From Chitinophagaceae bacterium (lineage in GTDB: Bacteria; Bacteroidota; Bacteroidia; Chitinophagales; Chitinophagaceae): a stretch of DNA of 64,000 nucleotides. The translations under genes were made by a program, and so were the position numbers. Numbering within the stretch: the first letter of the stretch is position 1; the number at the start of each line of letters is the position of its first letter. The notes below the pieces were generated by a model. It was not told the origin of the DNA. It made no database searches and saw only the letters and a program-made list of their open reading frames with translations. The stretch covers positions 1-64,000 of the forward strand of contig JAHEMN010000002.1 in NCBI GenBank assembly GCA_024643645.1. Direction: 5' to 3'. This document shows, in pieces, positions 8,671 through 17,175 of this stretch.

Positions 8671-9354
8671 ATGATTAAAACAAAGATGATAGACGGATTT
8701 CCTTTTGTTTCTTATGCCAAAGAAACATTTTCCAATCCGGCAATGATACAAAAGAGTGATGAATTTTATAAATGGTTGGATAAAAGGAGAACTATAAGAG
8801 ATTTTTCTGATAAACCGGTACCAAAGGAAGTAATAGAAAATATTATAATGGCTGCTTCATCTGCTCCAAGCGGAGCACATAAGCAACCCTGGACCTTTTG
8901 TATTGTAAGTGATCCGGCCATTAAAAAACAAATTCGTACAGAAGCAGAAAAAGAAGAATATGAAAGTTATAATGGACGTATGCCTGAAGAATGGATGAAA
9001 GACCTGAGACCTCTGCAAACTGACTGGCATAAAGAGTTTCTTGAAATTGCACCTTACCTCATCATTGTATTCAAAAAAAGTTATGAGATCAATCCAGATG
9101 GAACAAAAGGGAATGTTTATTATGCCACAGAAAGTTGTGGCTTAGCTTGTGGTTTTTTATTAACTGCAATACATAATGCAGGTTTAGGAGCTTTAACCCA
9201 TACACCTTCACCAATGAATTTTTTGTGCAAGGTTTTAAACAGACCTGAAAATGAAAAACCTTTTCTACTGATACCGGTTGGTTTTCCGGCAGATGAATGC
9301 TGGGTGCCCGACCTTACTAGAAAAAAAATAGAGGATGTTGCTGTTTGGTATTAA
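8671..9354 (+). CDS. nitroreductase-fold flavoprotein, iodotyrosine deiodinase-like
   Basis: This 227-residue FMN enzyme begins its fold with YKWLDKRRTIRDFSDKPVP, then SSAPSGAHKQPW, a phosphate- and flavin-binding segment. The middle aligns closely by eye with animal iodotyrosine deiodinase. The lid residues that bind the zwitterionic tyrosine substrate in mouse IYD (Glu153, Tyr157, Lys178) all have counterparts, in EYESY and TDWHKEFL. The C-terminal part (NRPENEKPFLLIPVGFP, VPDLTRKK) also matches. No membrane anchor or signal is seen, so it is cytoplasmic. Halotyrosine reductive dehalogenation is the best guess; the physiological substrate is unknown. Its stop overlaps that of rsmI in one TTAA. 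Confidence 0.85.
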   Translation: MIKTKMIDGFPFVSYAKETFSNPAMIQKSDEFYKWLDKRRTIRDFSDKPVPKEVIENIIMAASSAPSGAHKQPWTFCIVSDPAIKKQIRTEAEKEEYESYNGRMPEEWMKDLRPLQTDWHKEFLEIAPYLIIVFKKSYEINPDGTKGNVYYATESCGLACGFLLTAIHNAGLGALTHTPSPMNFLCKVLNRPENEKPFLLIPVGFPADECWVPDLTRKKIEDVAVWY

Positions 9355-10016
9355 TTTTTTCCGGCAACTACTATAACGATCTCGCCTTTCACTGTTTTTT
9401 CACCAAAATAATCAGCTACCTCTTTAAGGGTACCCTGTTTATTTTCTTCAAACATTTTTGAAAGCTCCCTGCTTACAGAACACTGTCTTTCTTCGCCAAA
9501 AAAAGCGGCGAACTCATTTAATGTTTTTACAAGGCGAACTGGCGATTCATAAAAGATCATAGTTCTTTCTTCTTCAGCCAGTTGTTTTAACAAGGTCTGT
9601 CTTCCTTTTTTTAATGGCAGGAATCCTTCAAAACAAAAACGATTGGCAGGAATACCACTATTCACCAAAGCAGGAACAAATGCTGTTGCACCGGGAAGGC
9701 ATTCTACCTTAACACCAACTTTTATACATTCTCTTACCAATAAAAATGCAGGATCGGATATTCCCGGAGTACCTGCATCCGTAACTACTGCCATATTTTT
9801 ACCTTCTATCAACTGGCTAACCAGGTGTTGTAATACCTTATGTTCATTATGCTGGTGATAAGGAGAAAGCATCTTACTGATCTGGTAATGATTTAGCAAT
9901 TTGGATGTAGTTCTTGTATCTTCTGCTAGGATCAGATCAACTTCTTTCAGCACTTCGATTGCACGAAAAGTGATATCCTTTAGATTACCTATGGGTGTTG
10001 GTACCAGGTAAAGCAT
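9351..10016 (-). CDS. rsmI: 16S rRNA (cytidine1402-2'-O)-methyltransferase RsmI
   Basis: RsmI 2'-O-methylates C1402 in the ribosomal decoding centre. The 221 residues are on the short side for the family. The start is typical (MLYLVPTPIGNLKDITFRA), followed by ILAEDTRTTSKLL and VTDAGTPGISDP, the tetrapyrrole-methylase-fold SAM motifs. A later FYESPVRLVKTL is also conserved. It is the last gene of a pssA-purS-rsmI run, with its ATG two bases after the purS stop. Its own stop codon shares a TTAA with the convergent nitroreductase gene. Confidence 0.95.
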   Translation of the reverse strand: MLYLVPTPIGNLKDITFRAIEVLKEVDLILAEDTRTTSKLLNHYQISKMLSPYHQHNEHKVLQHLVSQLIEGKNMAVVTDAGTPGISDPAFLLVRECIKVGVKVECLPGATAFVPALVNSGIPANRFCFEGFLPLKKGRQTLLKQLAEEERTMIFYESPVRLVKTLNEFAAFFGEERQCSVSRELSKMFEENKQGTLKEVADYFGEKTVKGEIVIVVAGKN

Positions 10017-10018
10017 GA

Positions 10019-10264
10019 TTAGTTTACTGACACTTCGAAATATTCCATTACAGGATTTGCCAATAATTTCTTACTGGCTTCTTCAGCAATAGCCTTTGCT
10101 TTATCTGGAGAATCAGCATTTACCTGGAGGGTGATATTTTTTCCTATCCTAACATCTTCCACTCCATTCAATCCAAGATTTTCCAATCCGCTCATCACCG
10201 CCTTTCCTTGTGGATCTAACAACTCTTTCAATGGCATTACTTTTATCTGTACAGTATAAGTCAT
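10019..10264 (-). CDS. purS: phosphoribosylformylglycinamidine synthase subunit PurS
   Basis: PurS is the small scaffold subunit of the three-part FGAM synthase (PurS-PurQ-PurL) of purine synthesis. The 81-residue length and the pattern fit: MPLKELLDPQGKAV near the start, then ENLGLNGVEDVRIGKNITL. purL and purQ are not in the window. The ATG overlaps the pssA stop by four bases (ATGA), suggesting translational coupling with a phospholipid gene. Confidence 0.9.
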   Translation of the reverse strand: MTYTVQIKVMPLKELLDPQGKAVMSGLENLGLNGVEDVRIGKNITLQVNADSPDKAKAIAEEASKKLLANPVMEYFEVSVN

Positions 10265-11025
10265 GTCGTTTTTATTTTAAATAGCAAAGATATAAGAACG
10301 TAGGCAAGGATTATTACAGGCAGTGCAAGCCATTTTAATAGTAAAATAGCTACAATTGCAACTACCAATAAGATAATCTTTGGCAAATTATTCCTGATAG
10401 AAAGATCTTTAAACTTCAATGCCATTAATGGCAAAGTAGAAACCATCAACCAGGAAAGTATTGCTACTATTCCATAAAGAAACCATTTGTTCAAAAGCAA
10501 TTCCCTCGTCCATGCTTCATTTACATTCCAGTAAATTAAAGGTAACGAAGCAACAAATATTCCTGCAGCAGGTACCGGCATCCCTTTAAAATAAAAAGTT
10601 TGTGTAGCATCCAGATTGAATCTGGCCAATCGCCATGCAGCAGCACATGGAATGATAAATGCCGGTGCCAACCAAATCATTGAAACATCAACTCCCCCTT
10701 CCTCTTGCGCAAAACTTAGACGCAGAAACTGATAAATGATCATTCCCGGAGCAACGCCGAAACTTACCAGGTCTGCCAATGAATCTAATTGTTTGCCCAT
10801 TTCAGAACCCGCATTAAATAGTCTTGCTACAAAACCATCTAAAAAATCAATAAAAGCTGCGAGGCCAATGAATAATGATGCCATCCATATTTTTTCAGGA
10901 ATATCAAGCAGCATAGTACCATCAGCATCTGCTGTTATAATTATTCCGTTTTGTAATGTAAATACAATGGCAACACAGCCAAATACTAGGTTGATCAGCG
11001 TAAAAAAATTGGGAATTTGTTTCAT
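10261..11025 (-). CDS. pssA: CDP-diacylglycerol--serine O-phosphatidyltransferase
   Basis: PssA makes phosphatidylserine, the precursor of phosphatidylethanolamine, in the inner membrane. The ATG at 11025 (MKQIPNFFTLINL, 254 residues) is preferred; the track's start eight codons earlier is a TTG. The CDP-alcohol phosphatidyltransferase signature is complete: DFLDGFVARLFNAGSEMG followed by QLDSLADLVSFG, giving the three metal-binding aspartates. About six to seven membrane helices are apparent. It leads the pssA-purS-rsmI operon. Degenerate repeat DNA lies just upstream at 11030-11050. Confidence 0.93.
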   Translation of the reverse strand: MKQIPNFFTLINLVFGCVAIVFTLQNGIIITADADGTMLLDIPEKIWMASLFIGLAAFIDFLDGFVARLFNAGSEMGKQLDSLADLVSFGVAPGMIIYQFLRLSFAQEEGGVDVSMIWLAPAFIIPCAAAWRLARFNLDATQTFYFKGMPVPAAGIFVASLPLIYWNVNEAWTRELLLNKWFLYGIVAILSWLMVSTLPLMALKFKDLSIRNNLPKIILLVVAIVAILLLKWLALPVIILAYVLISLLFKIKTT

Positions 11026-11029
11026 ATTT

Positions 11030-11050
11030 AGTCCATGGTCGGCAGTCAAT
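11030..11050 (-). repeat. degenerate 13-14 bp repeat units, left of the four-helix gene
   Basis: Read on the minus strand this is ATTGACTGCCGACC followed by ATGGACT. The units match those at 11533-11560 in the opposite orientation. Together they bracket the four-helix-bundle gene. Confidence 0.5.
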
Positions 11051-11073
11051 GGTGCACTGTCGTTCGTTTATAG

Positions 11074-11433
11074 TTATTTATCTTTAATTGAATTAATCAA
11101 CGATTGCAACATTTTTACAAGAACTTCAATTTGATTATAAAGAACAATGAATTTTTCTTCTGTCAAATAGGTTCTTCTTTTTGCCAAATATAAGCAACCT
11201 ACTACTTCGAGTGCTGAACGATTCGTAATAACAAGAAATCTTCTGAATTCTGCATTTGTTAACCCTGTAGAACCTTCAACAATATTTAATGAAACTGAAT
11301 TCGCAGCTCTGCGAATCTGACTTAATAAAGAGTATAGCTCATGTTTAGGAAAAGTAGTTGCCAATGTATCAACCTCATCACACAAATCAAGTGAAATGTG
11401 CCATACTTTCAAATTCTCAAACTTAAAAGCCAT
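11074..11433 (-). CDS. four-helix bundle (S23-type) protein
   Basis: This 119-residue protein belongs to the four-helix-bundle family first seen as the S23 protein encoded in 23S rRNA intervening sequences. Diagnostic features are the opening FENLKVWHISLDLCDEV, then LLSQIRRAANSVSLNIVEG (helix with conserved RRAA and N-I-EG), and RRFLVITNRSALEV. Here it stands alone, not in an rRNA gene. The molecular role is unknown; an RNA- or DNA-related function has been suggested for the family. It lies between pepP and pssA and is flanked by short degenerate repeats, which suggests that it arrived as a unit (inference). Confidence 0.85.
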   Translation of the reverse strand: MAFKFENLKVWHISLDLCDEVDTLATTFPKHELYSLLSQIRRAANSVSLNIVEGSTGLTNAEFRRFLVITNRSALEVVGCLYLAKRRTYLTEEKFIVLYNQIEVLVKMLQSLINSIKDK

Positions 11434-11532
11434 AAATGAATAATTGATTAATAATACCTATTAGATATGATCTACTAAAGTTCTTTTTAACCTTTCGATA
11501 CAGAAAGGTTATTTACACTTCAAAAACTTTGC

Positions 11533-11560
11533 TATGGACTGTAGACAATTGACTGTCGAC
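11533..11560 (+). repeat. degenerate 13-14 bp repeat units, right of the four-helix gene
   Basis: Two tandem units, ATGGACTGTAGAC and ATTGACTGTCGAC, differ at two positions. They are related to the inverted units at 11030-11050. Confidence 0.5.
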
Positions 11561-11564
11561 TTTT

Positions 11565-12854
11565 CTATTTCTTCATTAATGCTTCTATTTCTTCAACCGT
11601 AATTGGAATATTCTTCATCAGGTCTTTACTACCATTCCGGGTTATCCAAAGATTATTCTCGATCCGAACACCCATTTGTTCTTCTTCAATGTAAATGCCC
11701 GGTTCAACGGTAAATACCATTCCTGCTTTAATAGGTTCAGTTTTTGTACCCAGGTCATGTACATCAATACCAAGATGATGGGATATACCGTGATATAGAT
11801 ATTTGCGGTAAGCCCTGTTTTCAGGGTCTTCGTTTTTAACATCAGTTTTTTTCAACAAACCGATCTTTAAAAATTTCTGGGTAGCTTCTTCTCCTACCAT
11901 ATCTGTGTATTCTGTAATTGTAATGCCTGGCTTAAGAATACTTTTTGCATAATCATGCAAATGCAGACATGCATTGTAAACTGTCTTTTGTCTTCTGCCG
12001 AACTTTCCGCTTACAGGAACAGTTCTTGAAAGATCTGCACAATAGCCTCCGTATTCAGCACCGAAATCCATCAATATCAATTCACCCTCTTTACATTCTG
12101 CATTATTACTTACATAATGTAAGGTCCTTGCTCTGTCTCCGCTGGCAATAATACTTCCATATGCCGGCCCAGTTGATCTCTGGCTTAGGAAGGAATGAAA
12201 TATTTCAGCTTCAATTTCATATTCCATTACTCCCGGTTTTATGAATTGCAACAAGCGACGGAATGTATTATCAGTTATATCGATTGCTTTTTGGATCACT
12301 TCCACTTCCTGAGCAGTCTTAATGGCTCTTAGTTCTTTCATGATCTTTGCAGCCCGTAAATAATTATGTAACGGATACCTGCTTCTCATTTCATCAATAA
12401 AACGATACTCCCTTGTACGAAGCAAGTTTGATTTACGATCGTTTTCATTACTATCCAGATAAATATTATCTGCAAGATGTACCCATGGTTGTAATAACCC
12501 ATCCAAACTATCAAGCCATACAATGGTCTTAATTCCACTGATAGCCTGCGCCTCATTTATCCGTAATCTTTTTCCATCCCACTTTTCTTTCAATGCATTT
12601 GGACGAACTAATACAAGCACTTCCCGGTATTTTGGATCAGGATTATCAGGAAAAAGAATAACCATACTGTCTTCTTGTTCAATACCGCTAAGCCAGAACA
12701 GGTCACTGTTTTGTTTGAAATTATAAATGGCATCTCCATTTGAAGAAACTTCATCATTGCTCACAAAAATGGCAATGGAATTTTTTTGCATTTTACTTAC
12801 AAACCTTTCGCGGTTCTTTAAAAAAATCTCTGGATTTAAAGGCAAATATTTCAT
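11565..12854 (-). CDS. pepP: Xaa-Pro aminopeptidase (M24B)
   Basis: This 429-residue enzyme removes N-terminal residues that precede proline. An N-terminal creatinase-like domain (about 1-165) is followed by a pita-bread M24 catalytic domain. The five metal ligands can be placed: aspartates in LILMDFGAEYGGYCADLSR (about 245-260), a histidine in HHLGIDVHDLG, and glutamates in FTVEPGIYIEE and MGVRIENN. No signal peptide is seen, so it is cytoplasmic. The gene diverges from pckA across a 307-base AT-rich gap. Confidence 0.93.
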   Translation of the reverse strand: MKYLPLNPEIFLKNRERFVSKMQKNSIAIFVSNDEVSSNGDAIYNFKQNSDLFWLSGIEQEDSMVILFPDNPDPKYREVLVLVRPNALKEKWDGKRLRINEAQAISGIKTIVWLDSLDGLLQPWVHLADNIYLDSNENDRKSNLLRTREYRFIDEMRSRYPLHNYLRAAKIMKELRAIKTAQEVEVIQKAIDITDNTFRRLLQFIKPGVMEYEIEAEIFHSFLSQRSTGPAYGSIIASGDRARTLHYVSNNAECKEGELILMDFGAEYGGYCADLSRTVPVSGKFGRRQKTVYNACLHLHDYAKSILKPGITITEYTDMVGEEATQKFLKIGLLKKTDVKNEDPENRAYRKYLYHGISHHLGIDVHDLGTKTEPIKAGMVFTVEPGIYIEEEQMGVRIENNLWITRNGSKDLMKNIPITVEEIEALMKK

Positions 12855-13161
12855 AAAACAAGCTTAGAGTGGTTAAAAAAGAATGTTCGTATTAATTAGT
12901 TAATTCAGCTAAAGATAACAAGCAAATAAAACTTCCAAATATCTTTCATTACAAATCACCACAAATTCTCAAATATTGATAAAATACTAACAATTTTATT
13001 CGTTCATTTAATAGCATTTAATATTCTAAATATTGTATGAATAAGAAGCTAAAGAATATTTGAAATATTTATATATCTCTAATGTGTACTACTAACACTT
13101 GTTTGTTGAATAAACCATTTGCCGCTTACCTTTGTATCCTCAACAAATTACGATTGCACAT
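12855..13161. other. 307-base AT-rich divergent intergenic region
   Basis: This gap separates the divergent pepP and pckA genes. It holds the pckA promoter (13102-13134). The middle is very AT-rich with scattered AATATT runs (for example around 12970-13075) but no convincing hairpin, RNA gene or small ORF. A weak TATCTTTA on the minus strand could serve pepP. Confidence 0.5.
13102..13134 (+). promoter_or_regulatory. promoter for pckA
   Basis: TTTG, 21 bases, then a perfect TACCTTTG -7 box. Transcription would start near 13140. That excludes the track's TTG start at 13132 and supports the ATG at 13162. Confidence 0.75.
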
Positions 13162-14766
13162 ATGTCAGCTCCAATCTTTGCTATTCCTGTGAAGACCTTA
13201 CTTAATCTGGGACTAAAAAACACTGATTCAATTCATTATCAAAAAACGCCGGAAGAACTTATTCAAGATACATTACGACTAGGTGAAGGTGTTTTAAATG
13301 ATACAGGTGCTTTAGTTATTAATACTGGTGAGTTTACCGGCCGTTCTCCAAAAGATAAATTCATTGTAAAAGATGATCAAACAGCCGATTCTGTTTACTG
13401 GAACGATTTTAATATTCCGATTGAGGCTAAATATTTTGATATTATCTATAAAAAAACATTAGACTATCTAGAACAGGTTAATGAATTCTGGGTAAGGGAT
13501 TGTATTGCCTGCGCTGATCCAAGATATAAGTTGAATGTTCGTGTTATTAACGAAAAGCCCGGAAATAATCTTTTTGCATACAATATGTTTCTTCGCCCTG
13601 ATGAAGAGGAACTCGAAAATTTTAAACCAGATTGGCATGTTTTTTCAATGCCGGGACTACAATTAGATCCTAAAGAATGTGGTACCCGTCAGCATAATGC
13701 TGCTGTAGTTTCATTTAAACATAAAATGATACTGATAGCAGGTACTGGATACACAGGAGAAATCAAAAAAGGCATCTTTACTATATTAAATTACATTTTA
13801 CCACATGAAAAAAAGGTATTAAGCATGCATTGCAGTGCTAATATGGGAGATGATGATGATACAGCTATTTTCTTTGGCCTTAGTGGTACAGGAAAAACAA
13901 CATTAAGTGCTGATCCAAATAGAAAACTTATTGGAGATGACGAACATGCCTGGACAAATGATAACATCTTCAACTTTGAAGGTGGCTGTTATGCAAAAAC
14001 AATTAATCTTACGGAAGAAAAGGAACCTGAAATTTACAATGCGATCAAACCCGGAGCTTTAGTTGAAAATGTTACTTTTTTCTCGGGTACTAATAAAATT
14101 AATTTTGACGACGCTTCAATAACTGAGAATACAAGGGTTTCATATCCTTTAAATTTTATAAGTAATGCCTTGGAGCCATCTATTGGTGGTTTACCAAAAA
14201 ATATATTCTTTCTTACTTGTGATGCATTTGGTGTATTACCACCAATTTCCAAATTAACACCTGGTCAGGCCATGTACCAGTTTATTTCAGGATATACAGC
14301 TAAAGTTGCTGGTACAGAATTAGGTGTTACAGAACCAAAACCAACATTTAGTGCATGTTTCGGCGCACCATTCCTTCCACTTCATCCCGGTGAATATGCT
14401 CAAATGCTAGGCGAAAAAATGCAGAAGCATAAAGTGAATGTATGGATGGTCAATACCGGCTGGACTGGCGGTGCATATGGAACGGGTAGCAGAATGAAAT
14501 TGAAATACACTAGAGCCATGATAACTGCTGCATTGGAAGGTAAATTAAACAATGTAGAATTTGAAACTGACCCGATCTTTGGTTTTTCAATTCCGAAAGA
14601 GTGTCCTGATGTACCAACAGATGTATTAAATCCAATTAATACATGGTCTGATAAAACAGCTTTTAAAGAAAAATCAAAATACCTGGCTGGTCTTTTTGTA
14701 AAGAACTTCAATAAATATGCTGATGGGGTAACAGAAGAAGTATTAGCAGCTGCTCCAAAACATTAA
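13162..14766 (+). CDS. pckA: phosphoenolpyruvate carboxykinase (ATP)
   Basis: PckA converts oxaloacetate and ATP to PEP, CO2 and ADP in gluconeogenesis. I start it at the ATG at 13162 (MSAPIFAIPV, 534 residues) because the upstream TTG lies inside the -7 box. The kinase-1a P-loop FGLSGTGKTTLS (about residue 240) and metal-binding LIGDDEHAW (about 262) are visible. NTGEFTGRSPKDKF near the N-terminus binds substrate, and FLTCDAFGVLPP is also conserved. Length is normal for the ATP-dependent class. It has its own promoter and a strong terminator, so it is monocistronic. With gltA it places central carbon metabolism in the window. Confidence 0.97.
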   Translation: MSAPIFAIPVKTLLNLGLKNTDSIHYQKTPEELIQDTLRLGEGVLNDTGALVINTGEFTGRSPKDKFIVKDDQTADSVYWNDFNIPIEAKYFDIIYKKTLDYLEQVNEFWVRDCIACADPRYKLNVRVINEKPGNNLFAYNMFLRPDEEELENFKPDWHVFSMPGLQLDPKECGTRQHNAAVVSFKHKMILIAGTGYTGEIKKGIFTILNYILPHEKKVLSMHCSANMGDDDDTAIFFGLSGTGKTTLSADPNRKLIGDDEHAWTNDNIFNFEGGCYAKTINLTEEKEPEIYNAIKPGALVENVTFFSGTNKINFDDASITENTRVSYPLNFISNALEPSIGGLPKNIFFLTCDAFGVLPPISKLTPGQAMYQFISGYTAKVAGTELGVTEPKPTFSACFGAPFLPLHPGEYAQMLGEKMQKHKVNVWMVNTGWTGGAYGTGSRMKLKYTRAMITAALEGKLNNVEFETDPIFGFSIPKECPDVPTDVLNPINTWSDKTAFKEKSKYLAGLFVKNFNKYADGVTEEVLAAAPKH

Positions 14767-14792
14767 GATATTACAGTACTACGATAATAAAT

Positions 14793-14822
14793 AACCCTTT
14801 CCAAACTGTTTTGGAAAGGGTT
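14793..14822 (+). terminator. terminator of pckA
   Basis: A 13-bp perfect stem AACCCTTTCCAAA / TTTGGAAAGGGTT closes a CTGT loop, followed by a T-run, 27 bases past the stop. Confidence 0.92.
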
Positions 14823-14892
14823 TTTCATTTTTTTAACGGTATGCAGTACAGCTTTTAAAATTTTTTTTTCGACATTACGTTGATTATACGCC

Positions 14893-15435
14893 ATGAAATT
14901 ATCTTATTACTGTTTTATTGTTATTCTGCTATTTCAATCTGTTTCATTATTTGCTCAAATTAAGAATGAAGAGCTAATGGAATGGAGTGCCAGTAAAAGA
15001 CTAAACTGGACGGATTATAAAGCCAATCCAAATCCAAACAGTGATGCTGCTGCCTCAACTTCAACATACCTCCTAATAGATTATAATATCAGACACGACG
15101 GGTTAACATATAGAATTCAATCATTATTTTCAAAAACAAGATCCTGGGGATTACATAAGTCAGTCTATATACTCAGCCATGAGCAAGGCCATTTTGATAT
15201 AGCAGAGATATTTGCAAGGAAACTGCACAAAAGAATGAGTGAATATATATTCAACAAAAGAACCTATCAGAAAGATCTTGACAGGATTTACAATGACATT
15301 GTCGATGAAAAATCAGCCTTTCAGAACAGGTATGATAAGGAAACTAATCATAGCATCAATAAAGAAAAACAAGCAGAATGGCTTAAGATTATTGAAACAT
15401 TATTGGATGAGTATAAAGATTACGCTGATTATTAA
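14893..15435 (+). CDS. secreted DUF922-like putative zinc protease
   Basis: This 180-residue protein has a signal peptide (cleavage after about SLFAQ, residue 22). A WSASKRLNWTDYKANP segment near residue 30 is typical of DUF922-type proteins. The centre carries LSHEQGHFDIAEIFARKL (about 96-113), an HExxH zinc-protease motif with a downstream acidic residue. The C-terminal half is helical and charged. It is probably periplasmic; the substrate is unknown. The stop shares a TTAA with the convergent kinase gene, leaving no room for a terminator. Confidence 0.75.
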   Translation: MKLSYYCFIVILLFQSVSLFAQIKNEELMEWSASKRLNWTDYKANPNPNSDAAASTSTYLLIDYNIRHDGLTYRIQSLFSKTRSWGLHKSVYILSHEQGHFDIAEIFARKLHKRMSEYIFNKRTYQKDLDRIYNDIVDEKSAFQNRYDKETNHSINKEKQAEWLKIIETLLDEYKDYADY

Positions 15436-16067
15436 AACAAACCGTACAATTCAGCATCAACTTTCTGAATGATCTCTCCAAAGTCTTCATCTCTTTCGGC
15501 AAATTTGTTTTTATCAACGTCTATCACTAACAATTTACCTTCTTTGTAGCTACCGATCCACTTATTATAATACTCATTTAATTTCTTAAGATAATCCAAC
15601 CGAATATTTTCTTCATACTCTCTTCCTCTTTTTTGAATTTGCCCAACCAGAGTTGGTACAGAAGCATTCAGATATATTAAAAGATCTGGTGGCTGAACTA
15701 ATGTTTTTAAAGTTTGAAAGAATTGAAAATAGTTATCAAAATCCCTTTTACTCATCAAGCCCATTTCATGCAAATTAGGTGCAAAAATGTTGGCATCTTC
15801 ATAGATCGTCCTGTCCTGAATAACTGTTTCTGTTCCCTTCTGTATATCGACCAACTGTCGAAGACGGCTATTCAAAAAGAATACCTGAAGATTAAAACTC
15901 CAACGGGGCATATCCTCATAAAAATCCATGAGGTATGGATTATGATCTACATCTTCAAAATTGGGGATCCATTTATAATGCTTGCTCAGCATCTCCGTTA
16001 AAGTGGTCTTTCCTGCTCCGATGTTTCCTGCTATTGCAATGTGCTTTGGTTTCTTTGATTTTGCCAT
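15432..16067 (-). CDS. deoxynucleoside kinase
   Basis: This 211-residue enzyme phosphorylates deoxyribonucleosides for nucleotide salvage, and is related to deoxyadenosine/deoxyguanosine kinases. The P-loop is IAIAGNIGAGKTTL (about 9-22). A substrate-site FEDVDHNPYLMDFYED follows, then the DRS-type motif VIQDRTIYED (about 83). The lid region KRGREYEENIRLDYL carries the arginines that bind ATP phosphates. Specificity among purine and pyrimidine deoxynucleosides cannot be read from the sequence. It lies downstream of trpS after a 96-base gap. Confidence 0.9.
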   Translation of the reverse strand: MAKSKKPKHIAIAGNIGAGKTTLTEMLSKHYKWIPNFEDVDHNPYLMDFYEDMPRWSFNLQVFFLNSRLRQLVDIQKGTETVIQDRTIYEDANIFAPNLHEMGLMSKRDFDNYFQFFQTLKTLVQPPDLLIYLNASVPTLVGQIQKRGREYEENIRLDYLKKLNEYYNKWIGSYKEGKLLVIDVDKNKFAERDEDFGEIIQKVDAELYGLF

Positions 16068-16163
16068 ACTCCTATCCCCTAATGGAGAATTTATTGTTGA
16101 AAATTTGAATAGGCATTAAAAGTATTGAATTCTATCAATCCATATGCCTCTGTGAAAAATAAA

Positions 16164-17162
16164 TCAGAAATAATTTAGTCCCATAACTTCTCTTACCAAT
16201 TCCATGGTAGCCCGGGCACTTTTCCGGGCTTTTTCGGCTCCTTTTTCCATTACTTCCTTTAGGTATTGTTCATTATTACGGATCGCATCTGCCTTTTCCC
16301 GGATAGGAGATATAAATTTCACCATATCCTCGCCCAACTGCTTTTTCATATCGCCATAACGTATGGTACAATTATTATAATCTTCCTCAAATTTACTGAT
16401 CACTTCAGGCGAACTTACCAATTTCATCAATCCAAAAATATTTTCAATATAATCAGGCTTGGAAGAATTTGGTACTGTTGGTCCGCTATCTGTTTTTGCT
16501 TTCATCACTTTCTTTCTGATCAGTTCATCATCATCAGATAAATAAAGTGTTGCAAATTGATTTTCACTCTTGCTCATCTTACCTGCACCATCAAGGCTTG
16601 GTACTTTTACCAGTTCATCTCCAAAATTAAATGCCTGAGGTTCCGGAAATACATCTCCATAACGATGATTGAAACGATTTGCAAAATTTCGGGCCATTTC
16701 AAGATGTTGCTCCTGATCCTTACCCACCGGAACATAGGAAGCCCTATGCAAAATGATATCAGCTGTTTGTAAAACCGGATACGTCAATAATCCTGCATTA
16801 ATATTTTCTGGTTGTAACCGTACCTTGTCTTTAAAAGTTGTTGTTTTTTCCAACTCTCCTTTATAGGCAAGCATGGTTAAGTACAGGTATAATTCTGCGG
16901 TTTCATGAACATGACTCTGGCAATACAAGGCAACTTTTTCAGGATCGAGTCCACAGGCAATATTTTCAGATAATACCCTTTGTACGTTTATTTTTAATTC
17001 TTTAGTATCCGGATGTGTAGTTAAAGAATGCAGGTCTGCCACCATAAAATAGCATTCAAATTCATCCTGCAAACGAACATAGTTTTTTACTGCACCAAAG
17101 TAATTACCAAGATGCAGAAAACCCGTTGGCCGGATACCACTCATTACTATTTTCTTGTTCAT
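16164..17162 (-). CDS. trpS: tryptophanyl-tRNA synthetase
   Basis: TrpS charges tRNA-Trp. The ATG at 17162 (MNKKIVMSGIRPTG, 332 residues) fits the family; the track start adds 17 residues that overlap the promoter. The class I signatures are clear: GFLHLGNYFGA (HIGH-type, about 12-22) and AGKMSKSENQ (KMSKS, about 200). PVGKDQEQHLEMARNFA is the conserved tryptophan- and ATP-site segment. A TATCTTCG box lies only 7-13 bases before the candidate starts. The neighbours are a deoxynucleoside kinase downstream and divergent gatC upstream. Confidence 0.95.
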   Translation of the reverse strand: MNKKIVMSGIRPTGFLHLGNYFGAVKNYVRLQDEFECYFMVADLHSLTTHPDTKELKINVQRVLSENIACGLDPEKVALYCQSHVHETAELYLYLTMLAYKGELEKTTTFKDKVRLQPENINAGLLTYPVLQTADIILHRASYVPVGKDQEQHLEMARNFANRFNHRYGDVFPEPQAFNFGDELVKVPSLDGAGKMSKSENQFATLYLSDDDELIRKKVMKAKTDSGPTVPNSSKPDYIENIFGLMKLVSSPEVISKFEEDYNNCTIRYGDMKKQLGEDMVKFISPIREKADAIRNNEQYLKEVMEKGAEKARKSARATMELVREVMGLNYF

Positions 17163-17175
17163 ATCCATGAGGCGG

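Noticed and set aside
10736-11134. 132-residue plus-strand ORF over pssA
   Set aside because: Antisense to a complete PssA with its catalytic signature; no domain in this frame.
13132-13161. Upstream TTG start of pckA
   Set aside because: The TTG is part of the TACCTTTG promoter box, so it lies before the expected transcription start.
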